DNA from: Streptomyces sp. NRRL F-5123
Lineage (GTDB): Bacteria > Actinomycetota > Actinomycetes > Streptomycetales > Streptomycetaceae
DNA length: 64,000 bases
Direction of reading: 5' to 3'
Assembly: GCF_000721495.1 (NCBI RefSeq)
Contig: NZ_JOHY01000002.1
Span: 124,001-188,000 of the forward strand
In this document: positions 8,090 through 16,840 of the stretch, one piece after another
How positions within the stretch are numbered: the first letter of the stretch is position 1
Layout: each line of letters starts with the position of its first letter
Made by a program: the position numbers and the translations under genes
Notes under the pieces: generated by a model
Seen by the model: the letters and a program-made list of their open reading frames with translations, nothing else
What the model was told of the DNA's origin: nothing
Databases searched by the model: none

Positions 8090-8140
8090 TTCGCAGTCCC
8101 GGGAACGCGGGGTTGTCGCGGCTGTGGCCCGGCTCGGTGG

Positions 8141-9121
8141 TCACCGTGCCGTCATCGGCTCCGGTGCGTGGTGGGCGCGACGGTAGGCCAGTGGTGACAG
8201 GCCCAGGTACGTGTGGAAGTGCTTGCGCAGGGCGACGGGGTCGCCGAAGCCGCAGGTGGTGGCGATTCGTGCGACGGTCAGGTCGGTGGACTCCAGCAGC
8301 ACGCGCGCGTGCGCCAGCCTCCGCTGCGCCAGCCACTTCAGCGGGCTGCTGCCCACCTCGCTGCGGAATCGCCGGGTGAAGGTGCGTACGCTCATGCGTG
8401 CGTGCCGGGCCATGTCCTCGAGGGTGATCGGCTCGTCCAGCCGGTCCAGCGCCCACTGCCGGGTCGCCGACGTGGAACGGCCGGCGTCCTGCGGAACCGG
8501 GTGCTCGACGAACTGCGCCTGCCCGCCCTCGCGCCACGGCGCCACCACGCAGCGCCGCGCGGCCGCCGAGGCCACCGCCGCGCCGTGGTCGAGGCGGACC
8601 AGGTGCAGGCACAGGTCGATGCCGGCCGCTCCGCCGGCGGAGGTCAGGATGCGCCCGTTGTCGACGAACAGCACGCCGGGATCGACCTCGACGTCGGGGA
8701 ACAACCGCGCCAGCGCGTCACACAGCGCCCAGTGCGTGGTGGCCCGCCGGCCGTCCAGCAGGCCGGCCGCCGCGAGCAGGAAGGCCGAGGTGCACAGGCT
8801 GACGATGCGGGTTCGCGGGCCTATCCGGCGCAGCGCCGCGGCGAGTTCCTCGGGGAGCGTGCCGGTGGCGAGCAGACGTTCGCCGGGCTCCTGGGTGGCG
8901 AGTACGACGGTGTCCGCGGTCTCCAGCAGCGACTCGTCGTGGTCGACGACGATCCGGTAGTCCTCGTGCGTGCGCACCGGCCGGCCGCCGAGCGAGCAGG
9001 TGCTGACGGTGTAAAGAGGGCTCCCGTCCGGTTCGCGGGCCTCGTTGAACACCCGTGCCGGGATGCCCAGGTCCAGCGGCAGGACTCCGTCGAGGGCAAG
9101 AACGGCCACACGATGCGTCAT
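8141..9121 (-). CDS. GlxA-family AraC-type transcriptional regulator
   Basis: A 326-residue protein. The N-terminal DJ-1/PfpI amidotransferase-like domain (MTHRVAVLALDGVLPLDLGI, with the SLCTSAFLLAAAGLLDGR strand-elbow segment) is followed by a C-terminal AraC pair of helix-turn-helix motifs (LEDMARHARMSVRTFTRRF and VARIATTCGFGDPVALRKHF). I chose the ATG at 9121 because the domain begins there; the frame remains open for 35 more codons upstream without family sequence. It is divergent from the oxidoreductase at 9232, its most likely target. The ligand is unknown and amidase activity is not expected. Confidence 0.9.
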   Translation of the reverse strand: MTHRVAVLALDGVLPLDLGIPARVFNEAREPDGSPLYTVSTCSLGGRPVRTHEDYRIVVDHDESLLETADTVVLATQEPGERLLATGTLPEELAAALRRIGPRTRIVSLCTSAFLLAAAGLLDGRRATTHWALCDALARLFPDVEVDPGVLFVDNGRILTSAGGAAGIDLCLHLVRLDHGAAVASAAARRCVVAPWREGGQAQFVEHPVPQDAGRSTSATRQWALDRLDEPITLEDMARHARMSVRTFTRRFRSEVGSSPLKWLAQRRLAHARVLLESTDLTVARIATTCGFGDPVALRKHFHTYLGLSPLAYRRAHHAPEPMTAR

Positions 9122-9186
9122 GGCCGGAATGGTACGACAGCTGACCTTCCGGCCACTCACCCGCCTCGTCGACCACGCGCCACTCT

Positions 9187-9218
9187 TTCCTTGCCGGACC
9201 GGCGGTCCCGGCAAGGAA
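9187..9218 (+). promoter_or_regulatory. Inverted repeat in the regulator/oxidoreductase intergenic region
   Basis: TTCCTTGCCGG (9187-9197) and CCGGCAAGGAA (9208-9218) form an 11-bp dyad with a 10-bp spacer, ending 13 bp before the first candidate start of the oxidoreductase. It could be the operator for the divergent GlxA-type regulator or an mRNA hairpin covering the ribosome-binding site. Confidence 0.5.
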
Positions 9219-9231
9219 GAGCGCAACGGAC

Positions 9232-10212
9232 ATGAGCGAGGACACCATGAGCGGGCACTTCATGCGGGCTGTCACTGTCAAGGAGTTCGGCGGACCGGAG
9301 GTGCTGACCGTCGAGGAGGTCGCGCGCCCCGAGCCGCTGCCGACCGAGGTGCTGGTGCGTGTGCACGCAGCCGGCGTCAACCCGGTGGACTGGAAGACGC
9401 GCGAGGGCCAGGGCATGGCGGGGCTGCAGACGCTCCCGCTGATCCTGGGTTGGGACGTCTCCGGTGTCGTCGAGGAGGTCGGCTTCGGCGTCACCACCCT
9501 CTCGGCCGGCGACGAGGTGTACGGCATGCCGTGGTTCCCGCGCGCCGCGCACGCCTACGCCGAGTACGTCACCGCACCGGCCCGCCAGTTCGCCCGCAAG
9601 CCCGCCACGCTCGACCACGTACACGCCGCCGCCGTGCCGCTGGCGGCGCTGACCGCATGGCAGACCGTGGTCGACACCGCCCGCGTCCAGGCAGGCCAGC
9701 GCGTCCTGATCACGGCAGCCGCCGGCGGGGTGGGCCACTTCGCGGTCCAGTTCGCCCGGCATCGGGGCGCCCACGTGACCGCCACCGCCAGTGCGGCACG
9801 CCACCCCTGGCTCAAGGGACTCGGTGCCGACGAGACCATCGACTACACCACCACGCGCTTCGAGGACGTCGCCACCGACATCGACGTCGTCATCGACCTG
9901 GTGGGGGACGCCCACGACAACACCGGCACCCGCTCGCTCAAGGTCCTGCGCCCGGGCGGCCTGCTGGTCGCCGTCCCGGCCGGCGTCTCCCCGGAGCTGG
10001 CCCGGGCCGCCGAGGCGGCCGGCGTGCGCGTCACCCCGTACCTGGTTGAGCCGGACGGCGCCGCGCTGACAACGATCGCAGGCCTGATCGACGCCGGTCA
10101 TGTCGCCGTCGAGGTCGAGGAGCCCTTCCGGCTGGAGCAGGCCGGCGCGGCCCACGCCCGTGTCGAGGCCGGCCGCACCCGCGGCAAGGTCGTCCTCACC
10201 GTGACCGACTGA
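9232..10212 (+). CDS. NADP-dependent quinone-type oxidoreductase (zinc-free MDR)
   Basis: A 326-residue medium-chain reductase. The GroES-like N-terminus (RAVTVKEFGGPEVLTVEEV, GVNPVDWKTREG, GWDVSGVVEEVG) precedes a Rossmann fold with AAAGGVGHFAVQFA and the GADETIDY strand. The catalytic and structural zinc cysteines of alcohol dehydrogenases are absent, so this is the quinone oxidoreductase branch. It would reduce quinones or enones with NADPH in the cytosol. An ATG at 9247 has a better-placed GAGG and is an alternative start. Probably controlled by the divergent GlxA-type regulator. Confidence 0.88.
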   Translation: MSEDTMSGHFMRAVTVKEFGGPEVLTVEEVARPEPLPTEVLVRVHAAGVNPVDWKTREGQGMAGLQTLPLILGWDVSGVVEEVGFGVTTLSAGDEVYGMPWFPRAAHAYAEYVTAPARQFARKPATLDHVHAAAVPLAALTAWQTVVDTARVQAGQRVLITAAAGGVGHFAVQFARHRGAHVTATASAARHPWLKGLGADETIDYTTTRFEDVATDIDVVIDLVGDAHDNTGTRSLKVLRPGGLLVAVPAGVSPELARAAEAAGVRVTPYLVEPDGAALTTIAGLIDAGHVAVEVEEPFRLEQAGAAHARVEAGRTRGKVVLTVTD

Positions 10213-10242
10213 CCGTGCCTGACAGCAGTTCGGAGTAGCACC

Positions 10243-10344
10243 GTGTACTACGAGACCCGCCGCTACCGGGCCCGATCCGGACGCCGCGAGGAGTGGGTTC
10301 GCTACATGGAGGACGTGGTCATCATCCCGTTCCGTCGGCGGTGA
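10243..10344 (+). pseudogene. NIPSNAP-family protein, N-terminal stub
   Basis: A 33-codon frame from GTG encodes MYYETRRYRARSGRREEWV, then RYMEDVVIIPFRRR and a stop. The opening matches the first about 30 residues of NIPSNAP ferredoxin-like barrel proteins, which normally continue for about 70-80 residues more. The rest is missing, and the doubled Ile suggests an insertion near the break. Non-functional relic in the accessory region. Confidence 0.6.
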
Positions 10345-10399
10345 CCCGGCTCACGAACGCTTCATCCGCCACAGCACCGCACAGGAACAGGGAACCTCC

Positions 10400-10846
10400 A
10401 TGAGCACCGAGACACTCCAGAAGTCCGCCCCCGCTTCGTCGGTCACCCGGGCCGCCGCCCGCGCACTCATCGCGGCGGTGCACAGCGCCGCTACCCGGAT
10501 CGGCTTCACGGCGGCCATCGCCGTCACCGACCAGGGCGGACATCTGAAGGCTTTCGACCGAGCCGACGACGCACCCTTCCTCACCGCCGAGGTCGCCCTC
10601 GACAAGGCATGGACAGCGGCCTCCTTCCGCATCCCCACCCATACGTGGAACGACTACCTCACCAACCCCCGTATCGCACCGCTGGGCGGCCACCCTCGCG
10701 TGATGGCGGTCGGCGGCGGCTACCCGATCATTGAGAACGGCCGATACATCGGGGGGCTGGGAATCTCCGGCGGCAGCTACGAGCAGGATCAGCAGGCCGC
10801 CGAGGAGGCACTCGCCGCCCTCGGGTTCGAGCTGCCCGGTCAATGA
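10400..10846 (+). CDS. GlcG/HbpS-family protein
   Basis: A 148-residue single-domain protein covering the whole GlcG/HbpS fold: ITDQGG-like VTDQGGHLKAFDR, ALDKAWTAASFRIPTH, and the glycine-rich end GGYPIIENGRYIGGLGISGGSYEQDQ (read in parts). Family members include the haem-binding HbpS of Streptomyces and GlcG of glycolate clusters. There is no signal peptide here, unlike HbpS, so a cytosolic role is more likely. An ATG with upstream AGGGAACC gives the start. There is no neighbouring glycolate or SenS/SenR gene, so the function is open. Confidence 0.8.
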   Translation: MSTETLQKSAPASSVTRAAARALIAAVHSAATRIGFTAAIAVTDQGGHLKAFDRADDAPFLTAEVALDKAWTAASFRIPTHTWNDYLTNPRIAPLGGHPRVMAVGGGYPIIENGRYIGGLGISGGSYEQDQQAAEEALAALGFELPGQ

Positions 10847-11012
10847 CGTCGCCGGGCGGCGTGCTCGGGTGTGCCGCCGTCCGGCAGGGCCTGGACGACG
10901 AGGCGCCGGTGCGGTTCAACTGCCGGTGGCGGGCGGCGCGTTCGTCGAGTAGGACCATGCCGTCGCCAGTGGCGCAGGCGCTGACGTCAGGGTGTAGTCG
11001 GTGCCTGTTCAC
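10840..11012 (-). pseudogene. Lasso-peptide PqqD-like carrier (RRE), frameshifted relic
   Basis: Starting at a GTG (11012), the frame reads VNRHRLHPDVSACATGDG, then MVLLDERAARHRQLNRTGA. This is the beta-hairpin start of PqqD-type RiPP recognition proteins of lasso-peptide clusters. A single-base loss at about 10901 breaks the frame. In the adjacent frame the family continues as LVVQALPDGGTPEHAARRRH and a stop at 10842-10840, overlapping the end of the GlcG gene. The usual Tyr-Trp before QLN is lost. A decayed gene, not expected to bind a leader peptide. Confidence 0.65.
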
Positions 11013-11238
11013 CTCACTCGTGTCGTCGCGGACGTGCTGGTGCTCCAGTCCGCGCAGCAAGGCCTCCACGCCCAGTGTGTTCTCGAGTTCCGCGATGGAG
11101 CCCATGAGCAGTGGGGGCGAGAGCAGGGCGCGGCGCAGGGCGTCTTCGTCCGCCGGTCCGGCGGCCACCAGGCGGGAGTCCTCGGCCCAGGCGGCGAGAA
11201 TGTGCCGGCTGCGGCGCGAGCTGCCACCCGCCGTGCCG
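11013..11238 (-). pseudogene. Lasso-peptide cyclase (Asn-synthetase-like), C-terminal relic
   Basis: The frame opens after the TauE stop and reads RRSRHILAAWAEDSRLV, DEDALRRALLSPPLLMGSIA and ELENTLGVEALLRGLEH. This resembles the final helices of asparagine-synthetase-like lasso cyclases. It runs in frame straight into the PqqD relic, matching the cyclase-then-carrier gene order of lasso clusters. The glutaminase and ATP-binding domains are gone. No precursor-peptide, protease or transporter gene was found nearby. Confidence 0.55.
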
Positions 11239-11240
11239 GC

Positions 11241-12023
11241 TCAGGCCAGTGCCTGTGCGGCGTAGAGCGCGCCGAGGGCCAGCGCGAGGGTGCCGAGCAG
11301 CAGCCGGAGCGCGGTGTCGGGCAGGCGGGGCTGGAGGCGGGCACCGACGTAGCCGCCGAGCAGTCCGCCTGCGCCGCAGGCCAGGCCCAGCCGCAGGTCG
11401 GGCGCGACAGCCCCGTGGCGGCCCAGGGCCAGCACGGCGTAGGCGGTGGCACCGGCGAGGGAAGTGGTGAAGGTCGCGGCCAGGGTGGCCGGTGCGATGC
11501 GGGCGATCGGCATGCCACGTGCGGCGAGTACGGGCCCGAGCAGGGAGCCGCCGCCGATGCCGTAGATCCCGCCGACCAGGCCGACCGTCAGGGCGAGGGC
11601 TGCGAGCACGCGTGCCGGCGGTTCGGCCGCGTTCGCCCTGCCCCGGGCGGGCCTCAGGGTGCGCAGGCACAGCCACATGCCGAGGGGGAGGAGGAAGGCC
11701 GCGACCAGGGCGCGGAAGACGGCGGGGCCGGGGAGGGCGAGGACGCGGACGGCGGCGCCGCTGACGACGCCGGGCAGCGTCCATACGACCAGGCGCCGGG
11801 TCAGTCCGCTGCGCAGAGCGCCGTCGCGGCGGTAGCGCCACAGCGCGCCCGGTCCGGCCACCACGTTGAACAGCAGGTTCGTCGGGGTGACCGCGGGACT
11901 TGGCACTGCGAGGACGCTGAGCTGGACCGGCAGGAGGAAGACCGCTCCGGACACGCCTGCCGGAGCGGTCGCCGTCGAGATCAGCAGGCCGGCCGCGAAG
12001 CCCGCCCAGGTCGTCCACTCCAC
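11241..12023 (-). CDS. TauE/SafE-family membrane permease
   Basis: A 260-residue, eight-segment hydrophobic protein with the two TauE/SafE half-repeats: GVSGAVFLLPVQLSVLAVPSPA and PTNLLFNVVAGPGAL in the first, LTVGLVGGIYGIGGGSLLGP and TLAATFTTSLAGATAY in the second. Family members export sulfite, sulfoacetate or related organosulfur anions. The GTG at 12023 begins just before the first membrane helix. It stands alone, with relics on one side and a gene-poor stretch on the other, so the substrate cannot be inferred. Confidence 0.85.
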   Translation of the reverse strand: MEWTTWAGFAAGLLISTATAPAGVSGAVFLLPVQLSVLAVPSPAVTPTNLLFNVVAGPGALWRYRRDGALRSGLTRRLVVWTLPGVVSGAAVRVLALPGPAVFRALVAAFLLPLGMWLCLRTLRPARGRANAAEPPARVLAALALTVGLVGGIYGIGGGSLLGPVLAARGMPIARIAPATLAATFTTSLAGATAYAVLALGRHGAVAPDLRLGLACGAGGLLGGYVGARLQPRLPDTALRLLLGTLALALGALYAAQALA

Positions 12024-12458
12024 CGCTTCCCCCCGCCGTCCCCGGACCGATCCGTCAGTATCGGCGGACCGGGCGGGGGGTGTGCGGCCGGGCAACGAGA
12101 TGTTCACGAGCAGCAGGCGCAGCCTGGCGCGCAGCCGCCCACATCCGTTCCAGTCCCGGTGGTTTTCGGGGCGGTGCCGCCGTCCGACCGATCGGGATCG
12201 AGTGCCCCGGGCGGGCGCTTCGGGGACGGCTGTCGCCGCGGTGGTGAACCGGCCATCCCCGCCGCGGCTGCCGCCAGGCGATGCGCCTGGACGCCGAAGC
12301 CGAACCCGCGCCGGGGCCGTGCGGCGTGGAATTCGAGTCCGCTCATGGCCCGCGATTCCTTTTCCGACGCCGGGAGGTCTACCTGCTGTGGGCCGAGGAC
12401 TTCCGCGACTGTGGGGGCAAGGCCTGATTCGCCAGGAAACACGAGAGAGGCCGCAACG
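12024..12458. other. Gene-poor 435-bp stretch with one small frame
   Basis: No gene is recognisable. A 48-codon plus-strand frame at 12281-12427 (starting MRLDAEAEPAPGP, ending LLWAEDFRDCGGKA) has coding-like composition but no ribosome-binding site or family I know; it may be a relic. The rest shows no clear structure. Confidence 0.4.
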
Positions 12459-13040
12459 GTGGAGAGTAAGCAGAATTCCGCGCCCACCCGGCAGTTGAGC
12501 CGGGCCCTGGCCAGCACCCGGGCGGTGCTGGCCAGGGTCGGCCCCGACCAGTTGGATGCCGCGACGCCGTGCGCGTCGTGGGATGTGCGCGCTCTGATCG
12601 GCCATTTCGTCGGCTCGGCCCGGTGGGGGGCCTCCACCGTCATGGGAGCGGGTCACGGGAGCGGCGACGAGGACTTCACGGCCGCCGGCTTCCTTGCCGA
12701 CTACGACGAGGCAATCGAGCGTGCGCAGGCGGCCTTCGGGGCCGACGGCGTCCTGGAGAAGAAGATCGTGCTGGCCTTCGGCGAGTTCTCCGGTGCGGAC
12801 CTGATGGGCATGGTTGCCAGGGACCAGTTCACCCATGGCTGGGACCTGGCCCGCGCCATCGGGTGCGGCACCGACCTGGATCCCGAACTCGCCGACGAAC
12901 TTCTCGCCCAGGCCCGGGTCGAGATCCTCGACGCCTACCGTGGACCCGAAGGAGCGGCCGTCTTCGGGCCCGTCGTCGAGGCTCCCGCCGGAGCGTACCC
13001 GGCCGACCGGCTGGCCGCCTTCCTCGGTCGCACCGTGTGA
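12459..13040 (+). CDS. TIGR03086-family protein (mycothiol-dependent/DinB-like fold)
   Basis: A 193-residue protein of the actinobacterial metal-binding four-helix family. It shows LDAATPCASWDVRALIGHFVGSARW near the start, then MVARDQFTHGWDLARAIG and the late AYPADRLAAFLGRTV. The His residues in LIGHFV, TFTH-type (QFTHGWD) positions match the usual metal ligands. Members resemble maleylpyruvate isomerase and mycothiol S-transferases; the substrate here is unknown. The GTG start gives full family length. A sigma factor gene begins 28 bp downstream on the same strand, so they may be co-transcribed. Confidence 0.85.
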   Translation: MESKQNSAPTRQLSRALASTRAVLARVGPDQLDAATPCASWDVRALIGHFVGSARWGASTVMGAGHGSGDEDFTAAGFLADYDEAIERAQAAFGADGVLEKKIVLAFGEFSGADLMGMVARDQFTHGWDLARAIGCGTDLDPELADELLAQARVEILDAYRGPEGAAVFGPVVEAPAGAYPADRLAAFLGRTV

Positions 13041-13068
13041 TCGTGCTACGTGAGGACGGGGACTGGCT

Positions 13069-14112
13069 TTGACCTCGAGTGGATCTGACACGGAACCCGC
13101 CGTCCGCGACAGCGAGGCGTTCGTCGGGGCCACCGAGCCGTTCCGGCGGGAGCTGCTGGCGCATTGCTACCGCATGCTCGGCTCGGTGGACGACGCCAGG
13201 GACGTGGTCCAGGAGACGTATCTGCGTGCCTGGCGTTCCTACGGCAGCTTCGAGGGGCGGTCCTCGGTGCGTACCTGGCTCCACCAGATCGCCACCAACG
13301 CCTGTCTGACCGCGCTGGCCCACCACAGCCGGCGTGTGCTGCCCTCCGGTCTCCGCGGTCCGGAACCGGACCCCGACGCCGCTCCCGTACCGGCCGAACC
13401 GGGTGTCAGCTGGCTCCAGCCCGTCCCCGACCTCCACCTCGACCCGGGCGTTGCGGACCCTGCCTCCGTCGTCCTCGCGCACGAGGACCTGCGGCTGGCG
13501 CTCGTTGCCAGCCTGCAGTACCTGTCCGGCACGCAACGGGCCGTACTCATCCTGCGGGAGGTGTTGTGCTTCCCGGCGGCGGAGGTCGCCGTCATGCTCG
13601 GCACCACCACGACGGCGGTCAAGAGCGCGCTCCAACGCGCCCGCAGCAGGCTCCGGGAACTGGCCCCCGCGGCCGACGAGATCACCCAGCCCACGGCGCC
13701 GGAGGCCTACAGGCTTCTCGACCAGTACATCGCGGCCTTCCAGAACGCCGACGCGCAGGCCTTGGAACGGCTGCTGTGCCGGGACGCCACGCTGGAGGCG
13801 ACCCCCTTCTCCACCTGGTTCGCCGGCAAAAAGACCTGCGTGTCCTATCTCCGCACCTGGGTTATGGGATCGCCCGGTGACTGGCTGATGCTGCCGACGA
13901 GGGCCAACGGGCAGCCCGCCGCGATGGCCTATACCCGTGATCGGGGCGGTACCTACCAGGCTTACGGGGTAGTCGTTCTCACTGTCACCGGCACGGGCAT
14001 CAGCCGGATCTGCTCGTTCCACCAACCCGGCCTTGCCGCCGCGTTCGGCTTCCCGCCGACAGCCGTCCCCCCCGATCGGCGTCCGCCGGTGAAGCGCCCA
14101 CCCGCCCGCTGA
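13069..14112 (+). CDS. ECF sigma factor with SnoaL-like C-terminal domain (TIGR02960 type)
   Basis: A 347-residue sigma factor. Region 2 is at about 20-90 (LLAHCYRMLGSVDDARDVVQ and YLRAWRSYGSFEGRSSVRTW). Region 4 is at about 145-195 (LSGTQRAVLILREVLCFPAA, then TTTTAVKSALQRARSRL). A SnoaL/NTF2-like domain follows from about 205 (AYRLLDQYIAAFQNADAQAL) to the end. In this ECF group the fused domain replaces a separate anti-sigma factor and tunes activity. The TTG start with GGGGA upstream is the only start preceding region 2 at a sensible distance. It probably recognises a promoter shared with the adjacent TIGR03086 gene. Confidence 0.9.
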   Translation: MTSSGSDTEPAVRDSEAFVGATEPFRRELLAHCYRMLGSVDDARDVVQETYLRAWRSYGSFEGRSSVRTWLHQIATNACLTALAHHSRRVLPSGLRGPEPDPDAAPVPAEPGVSWLQPVPDLHLDPGVADPASVVLAHEDLRLALVASLQYLSGTQRAVLILREVLCFPAAEVAVMLGTTTTAVKSALQRARSRLRELAPAADEITQPTAPEAYRLLDQYIAAFQNADAQALERLLCRDATLEATPFSTWFAGKKTCVSYLRTWVMGSPGDWLMLPTRANGQPAAMAYTRDRGGTYQAYGVVVLTVTGTGISRICSFHQPGLAAAFGFPPTAVPPDRRPPVKRPPAR

Positions 14113-14150
14113 CCGTTCCGCCGCGGGTCACCGGGAGGGCAGGACAGCCG

Positions 14151-15536
14151 TCAGGACGGCGCGGACGGTGCGATGTTCTGGTTGGCGTGGAAGAAGTTGC
14201 CGGGGTCGTAGGTCCGCTTGACGTCCGCGAGCCGGTCGTAGTGGTCGCGGTAAGTGGCCCTGACCCGGCCCTGGTTCTCTCCGGTGCCCATGAAGTTGAC
14301 GTAGCCGCCGCCCATCGACTGGGGGTGCAGTGCCTCCCAGTAGTCCACGCACCACTGCCTGATCGCCTCGGCGTTGGCCGGGTCCGGGTCGATGCCGGCG
14401 ACGATCCCCGACCACACCGCGTCCCGGTAGGCCCACGCCGTGTCCCCCGGGGCCACCTCGTGCGCGGCACCGTCGACCGGATACATGTGCATCGTCGACA
14501 GGCCGGTCGGCAGCCGCTGCGCGTATTCGGCGTGCACCTCGACGGCCTCGTCCGTGATGCGGTCGAAGAAGTCCCCGCGCCAGTACCACTGCAACCCGGG
14601 CGGCAGCAGGTCGTCGAACATCGACTGCACCGTCGGATACGGCATCGGGGCCGTGAAGTGGAAGTCGGGCGGCCCGGGCTCGTCCACCACCGCGAGCGCC
14701 CTCTCCGCCTCGTCCGGCTCCCCGGTCACGCACCACACGACACCGCACATCTTCCGCCCGTGGATCTCCTCGGGGAAGGGCGGGGCCGGCGGCACGGTCA
14801 GCTCCGCGAAGAAGCCGTTGACGTCGTTCGGCGCCTGCGGCAGGAATTCGCGGTACCAGCGCAGCACCTCCCGGATGCGGTCCAGCGGCCACAGGGTGAT
14901 CCCGAGGAGGACGGTGTCCACGGGGTGCAGGCCGAAGGTGAACGAGGTGACGACGCCGAAGTTCCCGCCGCCGCCGCGCAGCGCCCAGAAGAGGTCCGGG
15001 TGGTCGCGCTCGTTCGCGGTGACGAAATCGCCGTCGGCCAGCACGACGTCGGCGGACAGCAGGCTGTCCGCCGTCAGGCCGTACTTGCGGGTGAGGTGGC
15101 CGTGTCCGCCGCCCAGCGTCAGACCCGCCACGCCGGTCGTCGACACGATCCCCGCCGGTACGCCCAGGCCGAAGGCGTGCGCGGCGTGGTCGAGGTCCGC
15201 CAGCAGGCTCCCCCCGGCGACCTGGGCGGTCCGTGCCACCGGGTCGACGCGCACCGCGCGCATGGGCGACAGGTCGACGGTGACACCGTCGTCCACCAGG
15301 CACAGGCCGGGGCCGCTGTGCGCGCCGCCGCGCACCGCGATCTCCAGTCCCGCCTCGCGGACCGCGGTGACCGCGTCCCGTACGTCCCCCGCGTCCGCGC
15401 ACCGCACCACGGCGGCCGGCCGCCGGTCGATCATCGCGTTGTAGGCCTTGCGGGCCTCGTCGTACTCCGCGTCCTCGGCGGTGACGACCGGTCCGCGCAA
15501 CGCCGTCCGTATCCCCTGGAGCGTCGTGACGTCCAT
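14151..15536 (-). CDS. FAD-binding berberine-bridge-type oxidoreductase
   Basis: A 461-residue oxidase. An FAD_binding_4 domain at about 35-175 carries VRGGAHSGPG, whose His is the usual site of covalent FAD attachment, and AGLTLGGGHGHLTRKYG. A substrate domain follows, then a C-terminal berberine-bridge motif (YRDHYDRLADVKRTYDPGNF). No signal peptide. The ATG at 15536 follows GAGGAG. Members oxidise sugars, alkaloids or polyketides; the substrate is not predictable from this context because no biosynthetic cluster is present. Confidence 0.88.
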   Translation of the reverse strand: MDVTTLQGIRTALRGPVVTAEDAEYDEARKAYNAMIDRRPAAVVRCADAGDVRDAVTAVREAGLEIAVRGGAHSGPGLCLVDDGVTVDLSPMRAVRVDPVARTAQVAGGSLLADLDHAAHAFGLGVPAGIVSTTGVAGLTLGGGHGHLTRKYGLTADSLLSADVVLADGDFVTANERDHPDLFWALRGGGGNFGVVTSFTFGLHPVDTVLLGITLWPLDRIREVLRWYREFLPQAPNDVNGFFAELTVPPAPPFPEEIHGRKMCGVVWCVTGEPDEAERALAVVDEPGPPDFHFTAPMPYPTVQSMFDDLLPPGLQWYWRGDFFDRITDEAVEVHAEYAQRLPTGLSTMHMYPVDGAAHEVAPGDTAWAYRDAVWSGIVAGIDPDPANAEAIRQWCVDYWEALHPQSMGGGYVNFMGTGENQGRVRATYRDHYDRLADVKRTYDPGNFFHANQNIAPSAPS

Positions 15537-15718
15537 GGCGAACTCCTCGCGGGGGCACGGTGACGTTCGGTGACCAGCCCCGCCCTCCTCCGGCCGGCCC
15601 GTGCGGCGGCGCCCCCACAGAGCCGCACAGCCACCCGGGCCGCGGAGCCGCTGTCTCCAGCCTCTCGCCACCCGGCCCCGCCCGCATCCCCGGCGCCGGG
15701 TCACGTCGACGGGGTGGT

Positions 15719-16780
15719 TCAGGAGCTCGCGGTCCGCTGGGCTCCGGTGGCGCTGCCGGTGAGCCAGGCGTTCCAGTCGAGGGTGAAGGCGGCGTAGCCG
15801 TTGTCGGCGTGGACGAGGCCGCGTGGGGTGCCGGTGACGGTGACGGGGTCGCCCTGGTGGGCGTGGGCGTAGAACCACCGGGAGTCGGCCAGGGACAGGT
15901 GGATGCAGCCGTGGGAGCCGGCCTGGCCGGGGTTGGGGTGGGCGTCGGAGTAGTGGACGTAGGTGCCGCTGGTGGTGAGCTGGACGTCCCAGGGCAGGGT
16001 GACGTCGTAGTAGTTGGCCGTGCCCGGGGTGCAGCTGATGTGCACGCTGCAGGAGGTCATGTGGACCGTCGGCGCCTTGCCCATCTCGGCCATGGTGCCG
16101 TCCCAGGTGGGGAACTGGGCGCTGCCCGCGTCGATCGGGAAGTGCTTCTGGCGGACGTGGTCGAGATAGACGTCCATGGTGTGGGCGGGGGCGTCGACCT
16201 TGGTCTCCCAGTCGGCGCCGATGGTGAAGGCGTGGTGGTAGTCGTGGATGCCGTAGCGGCCGTTGCCGTCCGCGACATCGGTGAGGCGGGCGTCGACGGC
16301 CACGCGGGTGCCGGAGGGCCAGTAGTGCTGCGGGCGCCAGTCCGCCCGGGTGCTGCCGAACCAGTGCCAGGCGCCGGTGACCGGGGTGGACGTCGTGACC
16401 TGCATCGCCCGCTCGACCGCCGCGCGGGCGGAGCGGGCGACGGGGTGGGTGAACCGCACGGATACGGGCATCGCCACGCCGACGGTGGCGCCGTTCGTCG
16501 GAGTGATCGTCTCCAGCAGCAGGGGCGGGCCCGCCGGGTGGGTGGGGGAAGGGCTGGCGGAGCCGGTGCCGGCGTCCGGTGCGGCGCCCTTCGAAGCACC
16601 GGGCGACGGGGACCGCACCGCTGAGGAGGAGCCCGGCGCGGTGGCCTTGGCAGCGCCGTCCTGGCAGGCGGTGGCGCCCAGCAGCACCGCGGCAGCGAGC
16701 ACCGCCGCGCCGATGTGCCTGGCGTGCCCGCGGTGCCCGCGGTTCGGTGCCCGTCGTGCGTTCCGTGCCATGTTCCCCAC
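15719..16780 (-). CDS. L,D-transpeptidase lipoprotein (YkuD, Ig-like)
   Basis: A 353-residue envelope enzyme. A type II signal peptide ends at a lipobox (GATAC39Q), then a Ser/Pro/Gly linker. An Ig-like domain covers about 88-190 (TPTNGATVGVAMPVSVRFTH). The YkuD catalytic domain covers about 195-335, with H276 (YVHYSDAHPNPG) and the SHGCIHLS motif carrying Cys292. It would form 3-3 (meso-DAP to meso-DAP) peptidoglycan crosslinks or attach proteins outside the membrane. Its upstream region carries a 66-bp element shared with the exported-protein gene at 19499, suggesting joint control. Confidence 0.93.
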   Translation of the reverse strand: MGNMARNARRAPNRGHRGHARHIGAAVLAAAVLLGATACQDGAAKATAPGSSSAVRSPSPGASKGAAPDAGTGSASPSPTHPAGPPLLLETITPTNGATVGVAMPVSVRFTHPVARSARAAVERAMQVTTSTPVTGAWHWFGSTRADWRPQHYWPSGTRVAVDARLTDVADGNGRYGIHDYHHAFTIGADWETKVDAPAHTMDVYLDHVRQKHFPIDAGSAQFPTWDGTMAEMGKAPTVHMTSCSVHISCTPGTANYYDVTLPWDVQLTTSGTYVHYSDAHPNPGQAGSHGCIHLSLADSRWFYAHAHQGDPVTVTGTPRGLVHADNGYAAFTLDWNAWLTGSATGAQRTASS

Positions 16781-16840
16781 GCTCCCGTTGAGTTCCCCTG
16801 TGCGTCATGGGAACGCGATCGCTGTCGCGTCCTCGTGCAA

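Noticed and set aside
10400..10846. Secreted haem sensor HbpS with SenS/SenR
   Set aside because: There is no signal peptide and no adjacent two-component or catalase gene.
1..14112. Prophage or complete integrative element
   Set aside because: No integrase, excisionase, replication, capsid or transfer genes are visible; only tRNA scars and decayed genes.
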